NCBI RefSeq assembly: GCF_913777145.1
Contig: NZ_CAJYPS010000002.1
Location: forward strand, 1-64,000
Reading direction: 5' to 3'
DNA from: an uncultured Roseateles sp.
GTDB lineage: Bacteria; Pseudomonadota; Gammaproteobacteria; Burkholderiales; Burkholderiaceae_C
DNA: 64,000 nucleotides
A model generated the notes under the pieces. That model made no database searches. It had not been told where the DNA came from and worked only from the letters and a program-made list of their open reading frames with translations. Each line of letters opens with the position of its first letter. Within the stretch, counting starts at the first letter, position 1. Shown one piece after another: positions 33,968 through 42,993 of the stretch. The translations under genes and the position numbers were made by a program.

Positions 33968-36319
33968 ATGCGCCGCACCCTGTCCCTCTCACTGTTGCTG
34001 AGCCCCCTGCTGGTGGCCTGCGCCACCCTCGCCGCGCCCGACCTGGACGCCTTGTTCGGCCCGGCCCGGCCGCAGCGCTACGACACGCCCGCGCCGCCGC
34101 CGGCCGGCGAGTCCTATGCACGCAGCATCCAGCCGCTGCTGAACCAGCGCTGCGTGGTCTGCCATGCCTGCTATGACGCGCCCTGCCAGTTCAAGACCAC
34201 CAGCTGGGACGGCCTGGTGCGCGGCGCCAGCAAGACGCCGGTCTATGACGCGACCCGGCTGCTCGCCGCCGCGCCCTCGCGCCTGTATGTGGACGCGCAA
34301 ACGCCCTCCGAGTGGCGCACCCAGGGCTTCTTCCCCATGCTCAACGAGCGCACGCCCTCGCCCGAGGCCGACCGCGCACTGAGCCTGCTGCACCGCATGC
34401 TGGAGCTCAAGCAGCAGCACCCCTGGCCCAGCGATGCGCGGCAGCAGGCCACGCTGCCGCTCGCACCCGAGCAGCCACAGATGTGCCCCAGCGAGACCGA
34501 GATGGACGCCTACGCGCAGGCCAAGCCGCTGGGCGGCATGCCCTACGGCCTGCCGGGGCTGTCCAGCGCCGAGCACGATCTGCTTTCGCGCTGGATCGCG
34601 CAGGGCGCACCCTACGAGGGCCCGGCGCCGCTGCCGGCCGGCGTGCAGCGCGAGATTTCGCGCTGGGAGGCCTTCTTCAACGGCGACTCGCTGAAGGAGC
34701 AGCTGTTCGCCCGCTATGCCTACGAACACCTGTTCCTGGCCCACCTCTATTTCGGTGGCGACGGCGAGCGCCACTTCCTCAGGCTGGTGCGCTCCAGCAC
34801 GCCACCGGGCCAGCCCATACGCCTGATCACCACGGCCCGCCCGGTGGACGCGCCCGGCGTGGCACGCGTGTACTACCGGCTGGAGCCCGAGCGCGAGGCC
34901 ATCGTCGCCAAGACCCACATGCCCTACCGGCTGGACGACGCGCGCATGGCGCGCTGGCGCTCGCTGTTCCTGGGGCCCGAGGTGCAGGTGGAGCGCCTGC
35001 CCGGCTATGACGCCGACACCGCGGCCAACCCCTTCGCCACCTTTGCGGCGCTGCCGGTGGGCGCGCGCTACCGCTTCATGCTGGACGAGGCGGAGTTCAC
35101 CATCATGGGCTTCATCAAGGGCCCGGTGTGCCGGGGTCAGATCGCGCTCAACGTGATCGAGGACCAGTTCTGGGTCAGCTTCCTGGCGCCCTCGCCGGCC
35201 TATGACCGGGCCATAGACCAGCTGCTGCAAAAGGCCGCCAAGGTCGCCGCCCTGCCCACCGGCAGCCGCAACACCGATGCGCTGATCACCTGGCTGGAGT
35301 ACGCCCACAAGGAGAGCGAATACCGGCGCGCGCGCACCGCCCACCTGAACGCCGCGCTGAAGGACCGCGAGGCGCTCAACCTCGACCTGATCTGGGACGG
35401 CGACGGCCGCAACGACAACGCCGGCCTCACGGTGTTCCGCCACTTCGACAGCGCCAGCGTGGTCAAGGGCTTTGTGGGTGCGCCGCCCAAGACCGCCTGG
35501 GTCATCGACTACCCGCTGCTGGAGCGCATCCACTACCTGCTGGTGGCCGACTACGACGTCTACGGCAATGTGGGCCACCAGCTGAACTCGCGGCTCTACA
35601 TGGACTACCTGCGCATGGAGGGCGAGTTCAACTTCATCGCGCTGCTGCCCCAGGCGGCGCGCGTGCCCACGCGCGACCAGTGGTACCGCGGCGTGGGCAA
35701 GGGCGGGCGCGAGCAGGTCTATGGAGGGCCGGACACCACGCTGACCGTGGACAGCGACATCCGCTACCGCAGCGACGACCCGCGGCTGGAGCTGCTGGGC
35801 CTGCTCAAGACCCGGCTCGCGCCGGTGCTCGCCACCCGCTGGGACTGGGCCCGCCACACGCCGGCCGCGCTGCGTGCGCCGCTGGGCGAGCTGGCGGCAC
35901 TGCAGGGCGAGCCGCTGCAGTGGCTGCCCGAGGCCGCGCTGCTGACGCTGCAGCTGCCCGACGGCTCGTTGCGCGACTACAGCCTGCTGCGCAATACCGG
36001 CCATGCCAGCGTGTCCCATCTGCTGGGCGAGAAGCTGGAGCTGCTGCCCGCCGAGAACACGCTGAGCCTGGCGCCCGGCGTGCTGGGCAGCTACCCGAAT
36101 GCCTTCTACCGCGCCCGCGCTGACGAGCTGCCGGCGCTGATCGCGGCCCTGCGCGGCCTGCGCTCCGAGGCCGACTACGCCGCCTTCACGCGGCGCTGGG
36201 CGGTGCGGCGCGACGACCCCGGCTTCTGGGCCTACAGCGATGGTCTGGCCCGGCGCTATGCGCGCGAGCAGCCGCTGGAGGCCGGCGTGCTGGACTACAA
36301 CCGGCTGGAGAACCGCTGA
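33968..36319 (+). CDS. cti: Fatty acid cis/trans isomerase
   Basis: A 783-residue periplasmic Cti. The N-terminus has a signal with a lipobox-like LLVAC (C18), then a haem c motif CVVCH (C62-H66) and the family's conserved ALSLLHRMLELKQQHPW and GGPDTTLTVDSDIRYRSDDPR segments. Cti converts cis- to trans-unsaturated fatty acids in membrane lipids directly, tightening the membrane under solvent or heat stress. It stands alone, convergent with glcF 6 bp away. The ATG at 33968 is chosen because it begins the signal peptide. Confidence 0.93.
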   Translation: MRRTLSLSLLLSPLLVACATLAAPDLDALFGPARPQRYDTPAPPPAGESYARSIQPLLNQRCVVCHACYDAPCQFKTTSWDGLVRGASKTPVYDATRLLAAAPSRLYVDAQTPSEWRTQGFFPMLNERTPSPEADRALSLLHRMLELKQQHPWPSDARQQATLPLAPEQPQMCPSETEMDAYAQAKPLGGMPYGLPGLSSAEHDLLSRWIAQGAPYEGPAPLPAGVQREISRWEAFFNGDSLKEQLFARYAYEHLFLAHLYFGGDGERHFLRLVRSSTPPGQPIRLITTARPVDAPGVARVYYRLEPEREAIVAKTHMPYRLDDARMARWRSLFLGPEVQVERLPGYDADTAANPFATFAALPVGARYRFMLDEAEFTIMGFIKGPVCRGQIALNVIEDQFWVSFLAPSPAYDRAIDQLLQKAAKVAALPTGSRNTDALITWLEYAHKESEYRRARTAHLNAALKDREALNLDLIWDGDGRNDNAGLTVFRHFDSASVVKGFVGAPPKTAWVIDYPLLERIHYLLVADYDVYGNVGHQLNSRLYMDYLRMEGEFNFIALLPQAARVPTRDQWYRGVGKGGREQVYGGPDTTLTVDSDIRYRSDDPRLELLGLLKTRLAPVLATRWDWARHTPAALRAPLGELAALQGEPLQWLPEAALLTLQLPDGSLRDYSLLRNTGHASVSHLLGEKLELLPAENTLSLAPGVLGSYPNAFYRARADELPALIAALRGLRSEADYAAFTRRWAVRRDDPGFWAYSDGLARRYAREQPLEAGVLDYNRLENR

Positions 36320-36325
36320 GGCGGC

Positions 36326-37570
36326 TCAGGCCGCGCCGCGCAGCGCGTCGTCCAGCACCTCCACCCAGTGCCGCACCGGCAGCTCGGTGCCGCTTTGCAG
36401 GTGCTGTATGCAGCCCACATTGGCCGACACGATCTGGGCCGCGGCCAGCGGCGCCAGCGCTGCCAGCTTGCGGTCGCGCAGCTGCTTGGACAGCACCGGC
36501 TGCAGCACCGAGTAGGTGCCGGCCGAGCCGCAGCACAGATGGCTGTCCTGCGGCGCGCAGGCGATCTGCATCCCCAGCTCGCGCAGCGCCGCTTCCACGC
36601 CGCCCTTGAGCTGCTGGCCATGCTGCAGCGTGCAGGGCGGGTGGTAGGCCAGCGGCCCGGGCTTGGTGCGCAGCCGCGGCTTGAGCAACGGCACGAGATC
36701 GGGCAGCAGCTCGCTGAGGTCACGCGCCAGCGCGCTCACGCGCGCTGCCTTGTCGGCATAGGCGGGGTCGTGGCGCAGCGCGTGGCCGTAGTCCTTCACC
36801 GCCACGCCGCAGCCTGAGGCGTTCACCACCAGCGCCTCGATGGACTCGGTGTGGCCCGACACCAGCGGCCACCAGGCGTCGATATTGCGGCGCATGTCGG
36901 CCAGCGCGCCCTCGTGGTCGCCCAGGTGCTCGCGGATCGCGCCGCAACACCCGGCCCCGTCGGCCACCAGGGTCTGGATGCCGGCAGCGTCCAGCACGCG
37001 CGCGGTCGCGCTGTTGATGTTGGGCGCCATCGCCGGCTGCACGCAGCCCAGCAGCAGCGCTACCTTGCGCTTGTGCGTGCGAGTGGGCCAGTCGTGCGCC
37101 TGCGGCGGCGCCTTGGGCGGCACCTTGTCCTTCAGCGCGCCGGGCACCAGCGGGCGCAGCGCCTGGCCCACGCGCAGCGCGGGCTTGAACAGCGGCGAGG
37201 TCAGGCCCTCCTTCAGCAGCCAGCGCACACGGCGCTCGCCGGCCGGGCGCTCCACCTTGGCATCCACCACGCGCCGGCCTATGTCCACCAGGCGGCCATA
37301 GGCCACGCCCGAGGGGCAGGTGCTCTCGCAGTTGCGGCAGGTCAGGCAGCGGTCCAGGTGGGCCTGGGTGTCGCGCGTGGGCTGGGCGCCCTCCAGCACC
37401 TGCTTGATGAGATAGATGCGGCCGCGCGGGCCGTCCAGCTCGTCGCCCAGCAACTGGTAGGTCGGGCAGGTGGCGGTGCAGAAGCCGCAGTGCACGCAGC
37501 GGCGCAGGATGGCCTCGGCCTCGGTGCCGTCGTGCGTGCCTTGGAACTCGGGGGCGAGGTGGGTTTGCAT
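36326..37570 (-). CDS. glcF: Glycolate oxidase iron-sulfur subunit
   Basis: A 414-residue GlcF with two [4Fe-4S] ferredoxin motifs, CVHCGFCTATCP (C25, C28, C31, C35) and CLTCRNCESTCP (C75, C78, C81, C85), followed by two CCG domains (GAGCCGAIREH and HLCCGSAGTYS). It passes electrons from the flavin subunits GlcD/GlcE to the membrane quinone pool. It is the last gene of the glcD-glcE-lrgA-lrgB-glcF operon; its ATG follows the lrgB stop by one base. Confidence 0.96.
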   Translation of the reverse strand: MQTHLAPEFQGTHDGTEAEAILRRCVHCGFCTATCPTYQLLGDELDGPRGRIYLIKQVLEGAQPTRDTQAHLDRCLTCRNCESTCPSGVAYGRLVDIGRRVVDAKVERPAGERRVRWLLKEGLTSPLFKPALRVGQALRPLVPGALKDKVPPKAPPQAHDWPTRTHKRKVALLLGCVQPAMAPNINSATARVLDAAGIQTLVADGAGCCGAIREHLGDHEGALADMRRNIDAWWPLVSGHTESIEALVVNASGCGVAVKDYGHALRHDPAYADKAARVSALARDLSELLPDLVPLLKPRLRTKPGPLAYHPPCTLQHGQQLKGGVEAALRELGMQIACAPQDSHLCCGSAGTYSVLQPVLSKQLRDRKLAALAPLAAAQIVSANVGCIQHLQSGTELPVRHWVEVLDDALRGAA

Positions 37571-37571
37571 G

Positions 37572-38285
37572 TCAGAAGAGTTTGAAGACCAGCGGCGTCA
37601 GCAGCGAGGCCAGCACCACCTGCACCCCGAGGCCCAGGCTGGCGTAGGCACCGGCCTCGCGGTCCACCTGCATCGCGCGGGCGGCACCCAGGCCGTGGGC
37701 GCAGGTGCCTAAAGCAAAGCCGCGCGCGGTCATGGGCTTCACGCCCAGGCCGTCGAAGATGTACTTGCCGCCCATGGAGCCCAGCATGCCGGTCAGCACC
37801 GCGAACACCGCGGCCAGCGCGGGGATGCCGCCCACCTTCTCGGCAATGCCCATGGCCACCGGCGCGGTCACGCCCTTGGCCGACAGCGAGGCCAGGATGT
37901 CGGCCGGCATGCCGAAGGCCCAGCCTATGACCACCGCGCTGCCGGCAGCGGTGAAACCGCCCGCAAGACCTGCCACCAGTATGGCCAGCCAGCGCCGGCG
38001 CAGCTCCTCGCGGCGCTGCCACAGCGGCCAGGCCATGGCCACCACGGCCGGGCCCAGCAGGAAGTGGATGAACTGCGCGCCGGAGAAATAGGTCGGATAC
38101 GGCGTGCCGCTGGCCAGCAGCAGCGCCGCGATCAGCACCACGGTCCAGGGCACGGGATTGGCCCAGGGCGCCTGGCCCACGCGCACATAGAAGGCATGCG
38201 CCAGCACATAGGCGGCCAGCGTCAGCGTGAGGCCGAACAGCGGCGTGGTGGACAGAAAGACCCAGAGCTGCACGAAGTCCTGCAT
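37572..38285 (-). CDS. lrgB: LrgB-family membrane protein
   Basis: A 237-residue polytopic inner-membrane protein of the LrgB/CidB family, with conserved FLLGPAVVAMAWPLW, SAKGVTAPVAMGIAEKVGG and FALGTCAHGLGAARAMQ. In bacteria LrgAB has been linked to cell lysis control and pyruvate transport, and the plant homologue PLGG1 (an LrgA-LrgB fusion) is a glycolate/glycerate carrier. Placement inside a glycolate oxidase operon favours a glycolate transport role here (inference). Both gene junctions read TGA-C-ATG. Confidence 0.93.
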   Translation of the reverse strand: MQDFVQLWVFLSTTPLFGLTLTLAAYVLAHAFYVRVGQAPWANPVPWTVVLIAALLLASGTPYPTYFSGAQFIHFLLGPAVVAMAWPLWQRREELRRRWLAILVAGLAGGFTAAGSAVVIGWAFGMPADILASLSAKGVTAPVAMGIAEKVGGIPALAAVFAVLTGMLGSMGGKYIFDGLGVKPMTARGFALGTCAHGLGAARAMQVDREAGAYASLGLGVQVVLASLLTPLVFKLF

Positions 38286-38286
38286 G

Positions 38287-38661
38287 TCAGCGCCCCTCGC
38301 CGGCCTGCGCGGCGCGGCGCGCCTCGCGGTTCAGAAAGGCGCGCAGCACCAGCGCGGTCACACCCAGGCCCAGGCCGGTGGACAGCAGCACCGCCACCAG
38401 CATGCGGCCGCCGTATTCGCCTATCAGGTGCAGGTGGGTCATCACGCCCACGCCCACCGGCACGAACAGCAGCGACAGGTGCATCAGCAGGCCTTCCGAC
38501 GCCTGCTGCACCGGCTCGCGCAGCGGCGCCCAGTTCAGCAGCGCCAGCATCAGCAGCATGCCCACCACCGGGCCGGGCAGCGGCGCGCGGGTGAGCTTGG
38601 CCAGCACCTCGCCCAGCGCCTGACACAGCAGCAACAGGGTCAGTCCACGCAGCAGCGACAT
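38287..38661 (-). CDS. lrgA: CidA/LrgA-family membrane protein
   Basis: A 124-residue inner-membrane protein with four hydrophobic segments and the LrgA/CidA signature LPGPVVGMLLMLALLNW followed by LLMHLSLLFVPVGVGVMTH. It is the small partner of LrgB, encoded directly downstream. Its ATG comes one base after the glcE stop (TGACATG), so it is translationally coupled to the oxidase genes. A longer in-frame extension into glcE is not needed. Confidence 0.92.
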   Translation of the reverse strand: MSLLRGLTLLLLCQALGEVLAKLTRAPLPGPVVGMLLMLALLNWAPLREPVQQASEGLLMHLSLLFVPVGVGVMTHLHLIGEYGGRMLVAVLLSTGLGLGVTALVLRAFLNREARRAAQAGEGR

Positions 38662-38662
38662 G

Positions 38663-39745
38663 TCAGAGATCCGGGTAGAGCCGGCCGGGGTTGAAGCGGC
38701 CGTCGGGGTCGAAGCTGGCCTTGAGCCGCCGGTGGATGGCGGCCAGCGGCGCGGACAGCGGCGTGAACACGCCGGCGCTCTTATCGACCGCGCGGAACTG
38801 CGTCGCATGGCCGCCCACCGCGGCGGCGGCCTCGCGCACGCCCTCGGGCGACAGCGGCGTGACCACCCAGCGCTGCGCGCCACCCCACTCGATCAGCTGC
38901 TCGCCGGGCAGGCGCAACTCGGGCGCGGTGCAGGGCACGGACAGCCGCCACAGCCTCACCTGGCCACGCTCGCCGGCGGCCACCGCACGTTCGGCGCCGA
39001 CGAAGAACTCGTCGCTCTGGTCGCGCAGGCCGGTCCAGAAGGGCTGGGCCAGTTCAACCGGGATCTCATCGCCGCCCAGTTGCCGGGTCGCGGCGTCCAC
39101 ACCGGCCTGGGCACCGGCCAGGCGCAGCAGCAGCGCGCCATCCCACCAGGCGCTGGCCTCTATGGGCAGGGGCTGGCCGCCCCAGTGGTTGAGCTGGCGC
39201 AGCGCGGCGGTCTGGTCGGCCTCGAAGCGCAGCGTGCGCGTGGCGGCCGGCAGCGGCATCACCTTGAGCGTGACCTCGGCAATCAGGCCCAGCACGCCCA
39301 GCGAGCCGGCCATCACGCGGCTGACGTCGAAGCCGGCGACGTTCTTCATCACGGTGCCGCCGAAATGCAGCAGCTCACCACGGCCGGTCACGATGGAGGC
39401 GCCGAGCAGGTGGTCGCGCACCGAGCCCAGTGCCGCGCGACTGGGGCCCGACAGGCCGGTCGCCACCATGCCGCCCACGGTGCCGCGGCCGCCGAAGCGC
39501 GGCGGCTCGAAGGCCAGGCGCTGGCGCTGGGCGACGAGCAGCGCCTCCAGGTCTTCCAGCAGCGTGCCGGCGCGCACGGTCACGTAGAGCTCGCTGGGCT
39601 CGTAGGCGGTCACGCCGGCCAGGCCCAGCGTGGACAGCGGCTCGCCCTGCGGCGCCTCGCCATAGAAACTCTTGCTGCCCTGGCCGGTGATGGCCAGCGG
39701 GCCGCGGGTATCGCGCAGGCGGTCCTGCAGGTCAGCCAGCTTCAA
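38663..39745 (-). CDS. glcE: Glycolate oxidase FAD-binding subunit GlcE
   Basis: A 360-residue FAD-binding protein, shorter than GlcD as usual. The PCMH-type FAD fold is seen in FGGRGTVGGMVATGLSGPSRAALGSVRDHLLG and HFGGTVMKNVAGFDVSRVMAGSLG. It starts at TTG (39745), overlapping the glcD stop as TTGA, with GGAG 5 nt upstream; no suitable ATG is available. The C-terminal FDPDGRFNPGRLYPDL is typical. With GlcD and GlcF it oxidises glycolate to glyoxylate at the inner membrane. Confidence 0.94.
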   Translation of the reverse strand: MKLADLQDRLRDTRGPLAITGQGSKSFYGEAPQGEPLSTLGLAGVTAYEPSELYVTVRAGTLLEDLEALLVAQRQRLAFEPPRFGGRGTVGGMVATGLSGPSRAALGSVRDHLLGASIVTGRGELLHFGGTVMKNVAGFDVSRVMAGSLGVLGLIAEVTLKVMPLPAATRTLRFEADQTAALRQLNHWGGQPLPIEASAWWDGALLLRLAGAQAGVDAATRQLGGDEIPVELAQPFWTGLRDQSDEFFVGAERAVAAGERGQVRLWRLSVPCTAPELRLPGEQLIEWGGAQRWVVTPLSPEGVREAAAAVGGHATQFRAVDKSAGVFTPLSAPLAAIHRRLKASFDPDGRFNPGRLYPDL

Positions 39746-41226
39746 AAGCGCTCCAGCTCGGGAAAGGCCAGCAGGCCCCGCTTCACATGCATGCGGCCGT
39801 ACTCGGCGCAGCGGGCCAGCGTGGGAATCTGCTTGCCGGGGTTGAGGACGCCGGCCGGGTCGAACGCGGCCTTGAGCGCCAGCATCTGCTCCAGCTCCGC
39901 GGGGCTGAACTGCACGCACATGGAGTTGAGCTTCTCCACGCCCACGCCATGCTCGCCCGACACCGTGCCGCCCAGGGCGACGCTGCGCTCCAGGATCTCG
40001 GCGCCGAAGGCCTCGCAGCGGTGCAGCTGGTCGGGGTCGTTGGCATCGAAGAGGATCAGCGGGTGCAGGTTGCCGTCGCCCGCGTGGAACACGTTGGCGC
40101 AGCGCAGACCGTACTTCTTCTCCATCTGCTGGATGTCCAGCAGGATGGTGGCCAGGTGCTTGCGCGGGATGGTGGAGTCCATGCACATGTAGTCGGGGCT
40201 GATGCGGCCCGACGCCGGGAAGGCGTTCTTGCGCCCACTCCAGAAGCGCAGGCGCTGCGCCTCGTCGGCGCTGACCTGGCAGCGCGTGGCGCCCGCGGCC
40301 TGCAGCACGCGCTCCATGTGCGCGATCTCCTCGGCCACCTCCTCGGGCGTGCCGTCGCTCTCGCACAGCAGGATGGCCTCGGCGTCCAGGTCATAGCCGG
40401 CGTGGACGAAGTCTTCCACGGCCGCCGTCATGGGCTTGTCCATCATCTCCAGGCCCGCCGGGATGATGCCGGCCGCGATGACGGCCGCGACCGCGTCGCC
40501 GGCCTTGCGCACGTCGTCGAAGCTGGCCATCACGCAGCGCGCCAGGCGCGGCTTGGGCACCAGCTTCACGGTGATCTCGGTGACCACGGCCAGCATGCCC
40601 TCGCTGCCTATCACCAGCGCCAGCAGGTCCAGCCCGGCCGCGTCCAGCGCCTCGGAGCCGAATTCCACCGCCTCGCCCTCGGCGCTGAAGCCGCGCACCT
40701 TGAGCACGTTGTGCAACGTGAGGCCGTACTTCAGGCAGTGCACGCCACCCGAGTTCTCGGCGATGTTGCCGCCTATGCTGCAGGCGATCTGGCTGCTGGG
40801 GTCGGGGGCGTAATAGAGGCCATGGGCCGCGGCGGCCTCGCTGATGGCCAGGTTGCGCACGCCGCACTGCACGCGCGCGGTGCGCGCCAGCGGGTCGATC
40901 GCCAGGATCTTGTTGAAGCGCGCCAGCGCCAGCGTCAGGCCCAGCTCGTGCGGCATCGCGCCGCCGGACAGGCCGGTGCCCGCGCCACGCGCCACCACCG
41001 GCACGCCGAGACGGTGACAGGTCTTGAGTACCGCCGCCACCTGCTCCTCGGTCTCGGGCAGGGCCACGGCCAGCGGGCGCTGGCGGTAGGCGGTCAGGCC
41101 ATCGCATTCGTAGGGCGTGGTGGACTCGTCGGTCCACAGCAGCGCCTCGCGCGGCAGCAGCGGCTGCAGGGCCTGCACCAGCCGGGATTGGGCCTCGCCT
41201 CTCGCCAGCCCCTCGCTCGTTGCCAT
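39742..41226 (-). CDS. glcD: Glycolate oxidase subunit GlcD (FAD-linked oxidase)
   Basis: A 494-residue FAD-linked oxidase. The FAD domain contains PVVARGAGTGLSGGAMPHE and SSQIACSIGGNIAENSGGVHCLKYG, and the C-terminal FAD-oxidase domain holds NVFHAGDGNLHPLILFD and GTVSGEHGVGVEKL. It oxidises glycolate (perhaps also D-lactate) and is the first gene of the operon. The ATG at 41226 has GGAG 8 nt upstream. A near-copy of the first codons (MATSE) occurs 15 codons further upstream in the same frame, so a longer product is possible. Confidence 0.95.
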   Translation of the reverse strand: MATSEGLARGEAQSRLVQALQPLLPREALLWTDESTTPYECDGLTAYRQRPLAVALPETEEQVAAVLKTCHRLGVPVVARGAGTGLSGGAMPHELGLTLALARFNKILAIDPLARTARVQCGVRNLAISEAAAAHGLYYAPDPSSQIACSIGGNIAENSGGVHCLKYGLTLHNVLKVRGFSAEGEAVEFGSEALDAAGLDLLALVIGSEGMLAVVTEITVKLVPKPRLARCVMASFDDVRKAGDAVAAVIAAGIIPAGLEMMDKPMTAAVEDFVHAGYDLDAEAILLCESDGTPEEVAEEIAHMERVLQAAGATRCQVSADEAQRLRFWSGRKNAFPASGRISPDYMCMDSTIPRKHLATILLDIQQMEKKYGLRCANVFHAGDGNLHPLILFDANDPDQLHRCEAFGAEILERSVALGGTVSGEHGVGVEKLNSMCVQFSPAELEQMLALKAAFDPAGVLNPGKQIPTLARCAEYGRMHVKRGLLAFPELERF

Positions 41227-41314
41227 CGTGTTGCGCTCCATCACCGCAGACATCCGCTCGCTTGTCGCCATTGCGCGGCGACTGTACCGCCGCGCGCCTG
41301 CCCTTGCGGCAGCC

Positions 41315-42013
41315 TCAGCCGCGCGTGCGGCCGCCGGCCGCCTTCGTCGTGCGTGCGCGGGGCTTCGCGGCCGGCTTGGGCGCGGCCTTGGGCGCTGCCG
41401 CCTTGACCTTGGGGGCTGCACCGGCCAGGCCGCGCGCCACACCGCCCACCATGGCGCCGGGCACGCCAGCCGCCTTGCGCAGCGTGTCGCCGGCCGCGTC
41501 GAAGGACTGCTTCATCAGCGTGCCGGCCAGATTCTTGGCCGCGTCGGTCGCGCTGTCCTTCATCGCGTTGGCGGCCAGCTGGGTGAACTGCTGGCTCAGA
41601 GCGCCCCACCACTGCGTGGGGTCCACCGGCAGCGGCGGCACCTCGTCGGCCTTGGCCGCGGCGCGCGGGGCGCGCGGTTTGGGCGCCGGGGCCGGCGCGG
41701 CGGCGGGCGGCGGCACCTCGGGCAGCTTGAGGCTGTCGCGCAGCTCGGCCAGCGGCACGTTCATGGTCTTGAGGGTGGACAGCGTCATGCGCTGCACCTC
41801 CAGCGCCTGGATGGTGGTCGCCAGCATGCGGGCGTTCTGCTCCAGCCAGTACTGCACGGTGCGCAGCTCGTCGATGCGTTTGCCCAGCTCCTCCGGGTTG
41901 AGCGTGGGCGCCACCCATTGGCCCATGCCGGGCAGCGCGGAACTGGCGTTCTTCACCAGGCCTTGCAGGAAGTCGAAGCCGGGCACGAACTTGGCAAAGC
42001 TGTTGTCGCTCAT
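41315..42013 (-). CDS. phaM: PhaM-like polyhydroxyalkanoate granule protein
   Basis: A 232-residue protein. Its N-terminal region FAKFVPGFDFLQGLVKNA, then WVAPTLNPEELGKRIDELRTVQYWLEQNARMLATTIQALEVQRMTLSTL, matches PhaM of Ralstonia-type bacteria. The C-terminus is a Lys/Ala/Pro-rich basic tail of the DNA-binding (histone H1-like) type. PhaM activates PHA synthase and tethers granules to the nucleoid. No phaC is in the window. GGAGG lies 8 nt before the ATG at 42013; an upstream in-frame ATG at 42028 is less well placed. Confidence 0.85.
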   Translation of the reverse strand: MSDNSFAKFVPGFDFLQGLVKNASSALPGMGQWVAPTLNPEELGKRIDELRTVQYWLEQNARMLATTIQALEVQRMTLSTLKTMNVPLAELRDSLKLPEVPPPAAAPAPAPKPRAPRAAAKADEVPPLPVDPTQWWGALSQQFTQLAANAMKDSATDAAKNLAGTLMKQSFDAAGDTLRKAAGVPGAMVGGVARGLAGAAPKVKAAAPKAAPKPAAKPRARTTKAAGGRTRG

Positions 42014-42045
42014 CACCGGGGCCTCCATGTCCCCCGCGGGCCATC

Positions 42046-42993
42046 CTAGCGGCTGGGGGCGGGCCTGGGCAGCAGGGCCTGCACCTGGAAGCCGCGCGCC
42101 GCCAGCAGGCGGGGCAGCGCCTCCGGGCCGCTCATGTGCAGCGCGCCCACGGCCACCAGCAGGCGCTGGCCGGCGTGGTGCAGGGCCTCGATGCGCTCGG
42201 CCAGGTGCTGGTTGCGCTCGTCGTTCACGCGCTTGAGCCAGGCCCGCTCGGCCGGCGTGTCGGCACAGCCGCACCAGCTGGCGTAATTGGCCAGGCCCGC
42301 CAGATCGCCGCGCGCCCAGGTGGCGGCCAGGCGGCGCAGCGGCGCCCGCACGCGGCCCTGGCGCAGCTCGCGCAGGCCGCTGGCCAGCAGCGCCTCGGTC
42401 TCGCCGGGCGCCGGGGCCAGCGCGTCCAGCTGTTCCTGCACGCTCTCCAGCGACTGCACCGGCCGGCGCTCGCGGCGGGCCCACTGGATCAGCATCAGGT
42501 CCTGACCGAACAGCGCGTCGAAGCCGTCGCGGCGCGCCTCCAGCAGCATCAGCGTGCTGAGCTGCAGCATCGCGGGCAGCGGGTCCAGCGCGCCGGGCGG
42601 CAGGCAGGCGGCGCGGGCCTGGGCCTGCAGCTGCGCGGCCAGGCGCGGCGACAGCGGCTCGGGCGCGTCGGCCGCCGCCAGCGCGGGGCCCACGTCGGCC
42701 GGGTCCAGCTCCACGGCCAGCACCTCGGTGTCGGCCCAGGCCGCGCGCAGCGCCGGGCCGGGGTAGGCCCAGTCGGCCTTGCCCACATGCAGGCTGCCGT
42801 AGAGGTAGCTGCTGTGGCCGTCGCGCGTGATGCGCCACAGCAGGCCGCGGTCGCCGGCCTGCTCGGCCCAGCGCTGGGCCTGCTCGGGCGTGGGCGGCGT
42901 GGGCGTGGGCGGGCAGTCGGCCGAAGAGCCGCCGGCCAGCAGCAGCGCCAGCAGGCCGGCGAGCCAGGTCTTGCGCGTGATCTTCAGGTTCAT
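42046..42993 (-). CDS. TraB/GumN-family protein
   Basis: A 315-residue exported protein with a signal peptide (KTWLAGLLALLLAGGSSA) and the TraB/GumN pattern: LLWRITRDGHSSYLYGSLHVGK at the start, FGQDLMLIQWARRERRPVQSLESVQEQ in the middle and LLVAVGALHMSGPEALPRLLAARGFQV at the end. The two conserved GxxH motifs (GSLH, GALH) are thought to be metal or catalytic sites of a Tiki-like protease clan. Its ATG overlaps the stop of the retropepsin-like gene by 4 bp, so the two are coupled. Confidence 0.9.
   Translation of the reverse strand: MNLKITRKTWLAGLLALLLAGGSSADCPPTPTPPTPEQAQRWAEQAGDRGLLWRITRDGHSSYLYGSLHVGKADWAYPGPALRAAWADTEVLAVELDPADVGPALAAADAPEPLSPRLAAQLQAQARAACLPPGALDPLPAMLQLSTLMLLEARRDGFDALFGQDLMLIQWARRERRPVQSLESVQEQLDALAPAPGETEALLASGLRELRQGRVRAPLRRLAATWARGDLAGLANYASWCGCADTPAERAWLKRVNDERNQHLAERIEALHHAGQRLLVAVGALHMSGPEALPRLLAARGFQVQALLPRPAPSR

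Noticed and set aside
33989..36019. 676-codon minus-strand frame inside cti
   Set aside because: Antisense to a full-length, motif-complete isomerase; composition is typical of a GC-rich shadow frame.
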